This document shows, piece after piece, positions 1-3,876 of a stretch of 5,455 bases of DNA. The notes under the pieces are model-generated. The model searched no databases. It was not told the DNA's origin and worked only from the letters and a program-made list of their open reading frames with translations. Each line of letters opens with the position of its first letter. The stretch's first letter is position 1. The DNA comes from Bifidobacterium breve (GTDB taxonomy: Bacteria; Actinomycetota; Actinomycetes; Mycobacteriales; Mycobacteriaceae), in contig CALQLM010000116.1 of assembly GCA_943331415.1 (NCBI GenBank), positions 1 to 5,455 on the forward strand, written 5' to 3'. A program made the position numbers and the translations under genes.

Positions 1-299
1 CTGTAGACCAGGCGCAGGGCGCCGTCGGCGTCTGTCTTCGACGCCCAGTCACCCACCGCGACGCCGATAGCGTCCCGCCAGGCCGACACATCGGGCTCGG
101 GCAGATCGAGCAGTGACGCCGAGGAGACCAACCGACGCAGATGCGGCTCGACGAGGCAGGCGCGGCCCTCACGGACCAGCAGGGTCTCGAAGACACCGTC
201 GCCGCGTACGGCGGCGAGATCGTCGGCGAACAACAGCGGCCCGGCCGGATCCCGAACATCACCATCAAGGGTGACAAGGACCGAAGGCTGGCCGGACAT
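1..299 (-). CDS. pabC: Aminodeoxychorismate lyase / class IV aminotransferase (partial, N-terminal 99 residues)
   Basis: Fold-type IV PLP enzyme. The family converts 4-amino-4-deoxychorismate to p-aminobenzoate and pyruvate (folate synthesis, cytosol); as I recall, mycobacterial members have also been reported to act as D-amino-acid transaminases. The minus-strand frame opens at ATG 299–297 (MSGQPSVLVTLDG) and runs off the window edge. The family motif RGDGVFET lies at residues 32–39, and an EPHLRRL segment (residues 51–57) carries the arginine expected to contact the PLP phosphate. The catalytic lysine would lie beyond the window, so lyase and transaminase cannot be told apart here. ATG 306–304 is out of frame. 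No good Shine-Dalgarno sequence precedes ATG 299. The gene is divergent from the ygfZ-like gene with only 38 bp between starts. The family is clear; the exact substrate is not. Confidence 0.88.
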   Translation of the reverse strand, partial: MSGQPSVLVTLDGDVRDPAGPLLFADDLAAVRGDGVFETLLVREGRACLVEPHLRRLVSSASLLDLPEPDVSAWRDAIGVAVGDWASKTDADGALRLVY

Positions 300-307
300 G
301 GGGCATG

Positions 308-313
308 AGCCTA
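308..313 (-). promoter_or_regulatory. Candidate −10 box of the pabC-like gene
   Basis: Minus-strand TAGGCT fits the mycobacterial TANNNT pattern. Eight bases separate it from the A of ATG 299, so the transcript would be leaderless or have a leader of one or two bases, which agrees with the lack of a Shine-Dalgarno sequence. There is no convincing −35 box. Assigned by position and pattern only. Confidence 0.35.
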
Positions 314-325
314 CTGCCAGGCCCG

Positions 326-331
326 TAGAGT
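326..331 (+). promoter_or_regulatory. Candidate −10 box of the ygfZ-like gene (leaderless start)
   Basis: TAGAGT fits TANNNT and ends exactly six bases before the GTG start at 338, which puts the expected +1 on the first base of the start codon. The only purine-rich stretch nearby (CAGG, 333–336) is too close to GTG to act as a Shine-Dalgarno. Leaderless mRNAs are common in mycobacteria. No −35 match is seen at 302–308. Confidence 0.42.
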
Positions 332-337
332 TCAGGT

Positions 338-1438
338 GTGTCCGCCGTGCCCGCCCCCACCTCCTCGCCCGATGTCGGAGCGGTCTGGCACTACGGCGAC
401 CCGTTCGGAGAACAGCGTTGCGCCGAGCACGACGCGGTCGTGGTGGACCGGTCGCACCGGGCAGTCATCACCCTCGCCGGAGCCGACCGGCTCAGCTGGC
501 TGCATTCGATCTCCACCCAGCACGTGACCGAACTTGCCGAGGGCGCCTGCACCGAGAACCTGAGCCTCGACAGCCAGGGCCGGGTAGAGGACCACTGGCA
601 GCAGACCGAGCTCGGTGGGGTGACCTATCTGGACACCGAGCCCTGGCGCGGCGAACCATTACTGGCCTATCTGAAGAGAATGGTCTTCTGGTCCGATGTA
701 CAACCGGCCGCTGCGGACCTTGCGGTGCTGTCCTTGATCGGACCCCGGTTGCAGGACCCCGACGTGCTCGCGGCATTGGGGCTGAAACAACTCCCGGACC
801 CCTCGACCGCCGTTGCCCTCCAGCCACCGGGAGCCGGGTTCCTACGCCGGATACCGACCCCGCCGGGCCAGATCGAACTCGACCTCCTGGTGCCTCGCGA
901 TGATGTCGAGCCGTGGCTGGCAAGGTTGGACAGCGCCGGAGTACGCCGCGCGGGTATCTGGGCCTATGAGGCACACCGGGTGGCTGCGCGCCGGCCCCGG
1001 CTGGGCGTGGACACCGACGAACGAACGATCCCCCATGAAGTCCATTGGATCGGTCCACCCGGGCAGGGTGCGGTTCATTTGGACAAGGGCTGCTACCGCG
1101 GTCAGGAAACCGTGGCTCGAGTGCATAACCTGGGCCGGCCGCCCCGCATGCTGGTGCTGGTGCACCTTGACGGCTCCGGTGAACGCCCGGCCACCGGCGA
1201 TGCGCTGCTGGCCGACGGTCGAACCGTCGGTCGCCTGGGCACCGTCGTCGATCATGTCGACCTGGGTCCGATCGCGCTGGCGTTGGTCAAACGCGGCATA
1301 CCGGCGGGCACGGCGCTGACCACTGGCGGCGAACATCCCGTGGCGGCCGAGATCGACCCGGATTCGCTGCCCGAAGCCGATACCGCCGGTGCCGGTCGCA
1401 TCGCTGTCGAACGCCTCCGCGGCGGCGGAACACGATGA
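338..1438 (+). CDS. ygfZ: YgfZ/GcvT-like folate-binding protein
   Basis: A 366-residue protein of the YgfZ (COG0354) family, whose members bind tetrahydrofolate and support assembly or repair of Fe-S enzymes in the cytosol. The N-terminal GcvT-like fold includes GADRLSWLHSISTQHV (residues 48–63). The middle has the family segment EAHRVAARRPRLGVDTDERT (211–230) followed by IPHE. The diagnostic signature KGCYRGQE is at residues 250–257 with the conserved Cys252, followed by the VARVHNLGRPPRMLV region leading into the C-terminal beta-barrel. The length agrees with the M. tuberculosis homologue as I remember it (Rv0811c, about 368 residues). GTG 338 is chosen because the reading frame, length and −10 spacing all agree. 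It lacks the catalytic role of glycine-cleavage T protein. The stop overlaps a small downstream ORF (ATGA). It is divergent from pabC, another folate gene. Confidence 0.92.
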   Translation: MSAVPAPTSSPDVGAVWHYGDPFGEQRCAEHDAVVVDRSHRAVITLAGADRLSWLHSISTQHVTELAEGACTENLSLDSQGRVEDHWQQTELGGVTYLDTEPWRGEPLLAYLKRMVFWSDVQPAAADLAVLSLIGPRLQDPDVLAALGLKQLPDPSTAVALQPPGAGFLRRIPTPPGQIELDLLVPRDDVEPWLARLDSAGVRRAGIWAYEAHRVAARRPRLGVDTDERTIPHEVHWIGPPGQGAVHLDKGCYRGQETVARVHNLGRPPRMLVLVHLDGSGERPATGDALLADGRTVGRLGTVVDHVDLGPIALALVKRGIPAGTALTTGGEHPVAAEIDPDSLPEADTAGAGRIAVERLRGGGTR

Positions 1439-1530
1439 CCGTGGCGGGCTATTCGCCGCTCGGCGAACGGGCCTGCCGTCACTTCGCTGCAGCGCACGGT
1501 AAAGTGTCGGCAGGACACATAAAAAACTGA
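1435..1530 (+). CDS. Possible 31-residue small ORF coupled to ygfZ
   Basis: ATG 1435–1437 overlaps the ygfZ stop as ATGA, the usual arrangement for translational coupling. The frame reads MTVAGYSPLGERACRHF at its start, then AAAHGKVSAGHIKN, and ends at TGA 1528–1530, one base before a strong hairpin at 1532. No domain is recognised, there is one Cys, and there is no membrane segment. The end of the frame is A-rich (a run of six A) and unlike normal high-GC coding sequence. It could equally be a chance frame over the DUF3073 promoter. Only conservation across species would settle it. Confidence 0.22.
   Translation: MTVAGYSPLGERACRHFAAAHGKVSAGHIKN
1500..1518 (+). promoter_or_regulatory. Candidate promoter and operator-like palindrome before DUF3073
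   Basis: TAAAGT (1500–1505) fits TANNNT, and transcription would begin near 1511–1513. An inverted repeat GTGTC-GGCAG-GACAC (1504–1518) overlaps the −10 end and the predicted start, a position where a repressor could act. There is no strong −35 box. If real, the DUF3073 mRNA would have a leader of about 70 bases that includes the 1532–1559 hairpin. Confidence 0.25.
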
Positions 1531-1531
1531 C

Positions 1532-1564
1532 CGGAGCCGCCTGACTTCAGGCCGCTCCGTTATT
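1532..1564 (+). terminator. Intrinsic-terminator-like hairpin after ygfZ
   Basis: CGGAGCCGCCTG (1532–1543) pairs with CAGGCCGCTCCG (1548–1559): 11 base pairs with one C·C mismatch (1538/1553), a four-base ACTT loop, then the T-rich tail TTATT (1560–1564). This looks like a terminator for ygfZ. It also lies in what would be the leader of DUF3073, so it may serve as an attenuator or structured leader. The hairpin is seen directly; its function is inferred. Confidence 0.5.
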
Positions 1565-1568
1565 GTGC

Positions 1569-1575
1569 GAGGGGG
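1569..1575 (+). promoter_or_regulatory. Strong Shine-Dalgarno of DUF3073, within a GC hairpin
   Basis: GAGGGGG lies seven bases before ATG 1583 and decides that start over the in-frame GTG at 1565. Its G run (1571–1574) can pair with CCCC (1579–1582) across a GTTC loop, so the ribosome site may be partly masked. The start is also flanked by the palindromes CCCATGGG (1580–1587) and GGCCGCGGCC (1586–1595). Confidence 0.6.
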
Positions 1576-1582
1576 TTCCCCC

Positions 1583-1756
1583 ATGGGCCGCGGCCGGGCT
1601 AAGGCAAAGCAGACCAAGGTTGCCAGAGAGCTGAAATACAGCTCTCCGCAAACCAACTTCGAGCGGCTTCAGCAGGAGCTGACCGGGGCCGACGAGGGCG
1701 ACCCTCGGGGCGCAGTGAATGGTTCGGACGAGACATGGGACGACGAGGGCAACTGA
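1583..1756 (+). CDS. DUF3073 family small protein
   Basis: A 57-residue soluble protein of the DUF3073 family, a small protein of unknown function found in actinobacteria (Rv0810c-like, about 60 residues). The N-terminal half is very basic and holds the family signature MGRGRAKAKQTKVARELKYS (residues 1–20), followed by SPQTNFERLQQEL (21–33). The C-terminal part is acidic and low in complexity (ADEGD, then ETWDDEGN). The charge polarity suggests binding to nucleic acid or to a partner, but that is inference. The ATG at 1583 is preferred because of the good Shine-Dalgarno; a GTG at 1565 would add only MRGGSP with no ribosome site. It lies between ygfZ (same strand, after a terminator-like hairpin) and convergent purM. 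Confidence 0.88.
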   Translation: MGRGRAKAKQTKVARELKYSSPQTNFERLQQELTGADEGDPRGAVNGSDETWDDEGN

Positions 1757-1784
1757 CGGCCACACCGTCCCCACTCGTGCCGTC
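1755..1784. terminator. Possible bidirectional hairpin between DUF3073 and purM
   Basis: GACGGC (1755–1760) plus AC (1762–1763) can pair with GTGCCGTC (1777–1784), leaving one bulged C and a 13-base loop. It occupies the 37-bp gap between two convergent genes, where a shared terminator is expected. There is no clear T tract on either side (only GTTT on the plus strand), so the evidence is weak. Confidence 0.28.
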
Positions 1785-1793
1785 GCGTTTCGG

Positions 1794-2894
1794 CTAGAAC
1801 CGCGGGTGCTGTCCGACCAAAGTGGTTCGTGATCCGCCCTTACCCTTGGTGACGCTACTGCTTTTGGTGACGCTACTGCTTTTGGTGACGCTGCCCAGCG
1901 TCCAGCAGTCCAGGTGCCTGGCGGTCAGAATCGCCAGCGCGCGGTCGACATCCTCGGGAGCGACGACAGCGACCATGCCGATCCCCATGTTGAAGGTCTT
2001 CTCCATTTCGGCACGCTCAACCCGGCCACGCTGGGCGATCAGTCCGAAAATCGGAGCGGGAGACCAGCTTCCGCGGTCGATCTCGGCAATCAATCCGTTC
2101 GGGATGACCCGTTCGAGGTTGCCGGCCAATCCGCCGCCGGTGACATGACAGAAGGTGCGGACCTGGGTTTCGGCCGCCAGCGCCAGACAATCCTTGGCAT
2201 AGATTCGGGTCGGCTCGAGCAACTCCTCACCGAGGGTGCGACCGAACTCCTCGACGTGGCCGGCCAGACTCATCCGGTCGATCTCCAACAGCACCTTGCG
2301 GGCCAGGGAGTATCCGTTCGAATGCAGGCCTGAGGAACCCATCGCGATCAGAACGTCGCCGGGCCGGACCCGTTCCGGTCCCAGCACATCGTCGGCCTCG
2401 ACAACGCCGACTCCGGTGGCGGAAAGGTCATAGTGGTCAGGCTCCATCAGGCCTGGATGCTCCGCGGTCTCACCGCCGAGCAGTGCGCAGCCGGCGAGAA
2501 TGCACCCGTCGGCGATACCGGAGACGATCGCGCTGACCCGCTCCGGGACGGTGCGCCCGACCGCGATGTAGTCCTGGAGGAACAGCGGCTCAGCACCGCA
2601 GACCACCAGGTCGTCGACAACCATCGCGACCAGATCCAGCCCCACGGTGTCGTGTTTGTCCATGGCCTGGGCGATGGCCAGTTTGGTACCCACCCCGTCG
2701 GTGGACGCGGCCAGGATCGGCTCCCGGTAGCCCCCCCGCAGTGCGAACAGGCCTGCGAAACCACCCAGACCACCGCGCACCTCGGGGCGGGTGGCGCGCT
2801 TGGCCAGTGGTTTGAATAACTCGACCGCTCGATCGCCGGCCTCGATGTCCACTCCGGCCCCCGCGTAGGAGATACGGCCGTCTTCCTCGCTCAT
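1794..2894 (-). CDS. purM: Phosphoribosylformylglycinamidine cyclo-ligase (AIR synthetase)
   Basis: Catalyses ATP-dependent closure of FGAM to aminoimidazole ribonucleotide, step five of purine synthesis, in the cytosol. This is a full-length 366-residue protein. Family motifs in order: YAGAGVDIEAGD (10–21), ASTDGVGTKL (63–72), DLVAMVVDDLVVCGAEPLF (87–105), LLGGETAEHPG (138–148), MGSSGLHSNGYSLAR (185–199), HVTGGGLAGNLERV (250–263) and FNMGIGM (301–307). It ends with the usual VGQHPRF. The ATG at 2894 is chosen: the next upstream ATG (2954) would add 20 residues not expected in the family and would overlap the DUF2461 gene. Near the C terminus (residues 335–350) a six-residue unit SVTKSS is repeated; see the repeat entry. 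No Shine-Dalgarno is seen, but a promoter lies just upstream. It is separated from purF by two unrelated genes. Confidence 0.96.
   Translation of the reverse strand: MSEEDGRISYAGAGVDIEAGDRAVELFKPLAKRATRPEVRGGLGGFAGLFALRGGYREPILAASTDGVGTKLAIAQAMDKHDTVGLDLVAMVVDDLVVCGAEPLFLQDYIAVGRTVPERVSAIVSGIADGCILAGCALLGGETAEHPGLMEPDHYDLSATGVGVVEADDVLGPERVRPGDVLIAMGSSGLHSNGYSLARKVLLEIDRMSLAGHVEEFGRTLGEELLEPTRIYAKDCLALAAETQVRTFCHVTGGGLAGNLERVIPNGLIAEIDRGSWSPAPIFGLIAQRGRVERAEMEKTFNMGIGMVAVVAPEDVDRALAILTARHLDCWTLGSVTKSSSVTKSSSVTKGKGGSRTTLVGQHPRF
1846..1892 (-). repeat. 18-bp tandem repeat inside purM (about 2.6 copies)
   Basis: On the plus strand the unit TTGGTGACGCTACTGCTT occurs perfectly at 1846–1863 and 1864–1881, then partially at 1882–1892. 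On the coding strand it reads AGC GTC ACC AAA AGC AGT, giving SVTKSS twice and then SVTK leading into GKGG. The unit is a multiple of three, so gain or loss of copies keeps the frame. It sits just before the conserved C-terminal end, where a single copy would give an ordinary-looking PurM. Confidence 0.95.
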
Positions 2895-2902
2895 CGGCGC
2901 TA

Positions 2903-2933
2903 AGGCTACCGGCAGATGCCCGGCACCGGTCAA
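2903..2933 (-). promoter_or_regulatory. Candidate purM promoter
   Basis: Reading the minus strand, TTGACC (2933–2928) matches five of six bases of the −35 consensus, and TAGCCT (2908–2903) fits the TANNNT −10 pattern, with a 19-base spacer. Eight bases then lead to ATG 2894, so the mRNA would be leaderless or nearly so, in line with the missing Shine-Dalgarno. The −35 box overlaps the stop codon of the DUF2461 gene. Confidence 0.45.
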
Positions 2934-3547
2934 CCGACGTTGCGGGTCAGCCATTCGCCCAACGGCGCCGCCGCACGCAACGTCGTGACCACGCGCTGCT
3001 TGGCCGCGGCAGTTCCGAGCCAGGCACCCACCGGCCAGGTCTTCATCATCGCCATGCCCTTATGCCTGAGCAGGTCGATCCGTGGATGGTCGATAGGCAC
3101 TCCGCGCGGTGCGGTCTTGAGCACCTCATGGGCCATGGTCTGGTAGCCGGCCTTGTGCAGGGCCTCGACAATCGCCGCGAGTTCGGTGCCTGACTTCTCT
3201 CGGGTCACGGCCGTTCGGTAGCGCTTCAGTGCCGCCGGGTCAGGCATGTACAGGCCGGCACCCGCGGAGAGTCCGTCGGCGGAGAACGACACGTAGCCCT
3301 GGCCGATCCGGGCCGCGCAATTGGTCTTGTACGGCGTCTTGTCGGCGCTGAACCGAACGTCGCGGTAGGGCCGGAACAGCGTGCCGGGACCGAACTCGGC
3401 GGCCAGCTCGGCCAGCAACTCTTCCATCGGAGCACGGACGTACCGCTGGTAAACCTCCTTGTGCGCCTGCCAATACACCTTGGAGTTATCCGCCTGAAGA
3501 CCCTCGTAGAACTCGACCGCCTCGATGGGCCATCCGCGAAACGTCAT
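2930..3547 (-). CDS. DUF2461 / TIGR02453 family protein
   Basis: A 205-residue soluble protein of the DUF2461 (TIGR02453) family, whose biochemical role is unknown. Family features visible: an N-terminal helix region ending in DNSKVYWQAHK (residues 20–30), the signature FRPYRDVRFSADKTPYKT (58–75), and YVSFSADGLSAGAGLYMP (85–102) with the Gly-rich turn typical of the family. The C-terminal half is helical and charged. Its length is close to the usual size of about 205–230 residues, so it appears intact. It starts at ATG 3547 with AAGGG only two bases away, too close for a standard Shine-Dalgarno. It lies directly upstream of purM on the same strand, with 35 bp to the purM start, so read-through into purM is possible. 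No functional link to purine synthesis is visible. Confidence 0.88.
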   Translation of the reverse strand: MTFRGWPIEAVEFYEGLQADNSKVYWQAHKEVYQRYVRAPMEELLAELAAEFGPGTLFRPYRDVRFSADKTPYKTNCAARIGQGYVSFSADGLSAGAGLYMPDPAALKRYRTAVTREKSGTELAAIVEALHKAGYQTMAHEVLKTAPRGVPIDHPRIDLLRHKGMAMMKTWPVGAWLGTAAAKQRVVTTLRAAAPLGEWLTRNVG

Positions 3548-3554
3548 GGCCCTT

Positions 3555-3560
3555 ATTGTG
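3555..3560 (-). promoter_or_regulatory. Weak candidate −10 box of the DUF2461 gene
   Basis: Minus-strand CACAAT matches four of six bases of TATAAT and ends seven bases before ATG 3547, which would again give a leaderless or near-leaderless mRNA. No −35 box is convincing. This is a positional guess. Confidence 0.2.
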
Positions 3561-3609
3561 CGGGTTCAGCGGGCGTCGCGAGGAACATCGTGGTCACCGG
3601 GGAAACGCT

Positions 3610-3639
3610 AACCCGGCGCAATCCGCGGTACCGCCGGTT
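3610..3639. repeat. Imperfect inverted repeat with an inner palindrome
   Basis: AACCCGGCG (3610–3618) pairs with CGCCGGTT (3632–3639) except for one bulged C. Between and overlapping the arms is the perfect 10-bp palindrome GCGGTACCGC (3625–3634). A competing pair, CCGGG (3597–3601) and CCCGG (3612–3616), shares the left arm. The element lies about 65–90 bp upstream of the DUF2461 start. It could be an operator or a hairpin; GC-rich chance pairing is possible. Confidence 0.4.
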
Positions 3640-3791
3640 CGGACTGTGACACCCTGAAAGCCATGAGGACTCCGGCCATTGTTGCGCGCTGGATGCCGGC
3701 GGCACCCCCATGAAGGAGGTCGTCTCCATCGATCCGGGCGGTATGCCGCTATCTGTGGAGGTGCCGGAACCGTAGAACTGCCCGATTCCCT

Positions 3792-3826
3792 GACGGCGGT
3801 GTGACATCGCGACCGACGGCGGTGTG
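3792..3826 (+). repeat. 12-bp direct repeat upstream of the SDR gene
   Basis: GACGGCGGTGTG occurs exactly at 3792–3803 and 3815–3826, a 23-bp period (about two helical turns). It ends about 50 bp before the GTG start at 3877, a position suited to a regulator binding tandem sites. The repeat is seen directly; a regulatory role is inferred. Confidence 0.6.
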
Positions 3827-3867
3827 CACGGTGGGAACAACGGGTTCAATGATGATCGGCAGGAATT

Positions 3868-3872
3868 GAGGT
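3868..3872 (+). promoter_or_regulatory. Ribosome-binding site of the SDR gene
   Basis: GAGGT lies four bases before GTG 3877 and supports that start. It is the clearest ribosome site in the window after that of DUF3073, so this gene is expected to have a leadered mRNA. No clear −10 was found upstream. Confidence 0.55.
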
Positions 3873-3876
3873 AGTA

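Larger units (their letters stand above)
3548..3876. other. 329-bp divergent gap between DUF2461 and the SDR gene
   Basis: No recognised gene lies here. Contents: inverted repeats at 3597–3639; two tiny plus-strand ORFs, 3663–3713 (16 codons) and 3710–3775 (21 codons), that overlap as ATGA; a 12-bp direct repeat (3792–3803, 3815–3826); a short GAAC-AACGG-GTTC inverted repeat (3835–3847); and the SDR ribosome site. A 98-codon minus-strand open frame (3849–3553) shows no family motif and has Ser/Pro-rich, low-information content. No transposase remnant, tRNA or att-like site was recognised. Confidence 0.6.

Noticed and set aside
271..903. Long plus-strand open frame over pabC and ygfZ
   Set aside because: Arg/Pro-rich out-of-frame shadow of the YgfZ frame with no family motif, typical of high-GC DNA. 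The same applies to the other long frames opposite or within ygfZ, purM, DUF2461 and the SDR gene.
1565..1582. GTG 1565 as the start of DUF3073
   Set aside because: It adds only six residues, has no ribosome site and would place the strong GAGGGGG site inside the coding region.
2895..2954. Upstream start for purM at ATG 2954 giving a 386-residue protein
   Set aside because: The extra 20 residues (MADPQRRLTGAG…) are not expected in PurM, would overlap the DUF2461 gene, and would cover the promoter-like sequence; ATG 2894 gives the normal N terminus.
1560..3562. Shared 10-mer TTATTGTGCG at 1560–1569 and 3553–3562
   Set aside because: It lies in opposite orientation relative to the adjacent genes and has different context; most likely chance.
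3582..3611. SigE/SigH-like −35 (GGAAC at 3582–3586) with a partner −10
   Set aside because: The expected GTT-type −10 is absent at the right distance (CGCTA is found instead). The GGAAC at 3834–3838 fails in the same way.
3553..3849. 98-codon minus-strand frame in the divergent gap
   Set aside because: No motif, no credible ribosome site, and it would end next to the DUF2461 start; low-information Ser/Pro-rich content.
3801..3874. Leader-peptide ORFs before the SDR gene (GTG 3801–TGA 3869 and GTG 3824–TAG 3874)
   Set aside because: Both are short GTG-started frames without a ribosome site; one codes a single Cys but nothing suggests attenuation.
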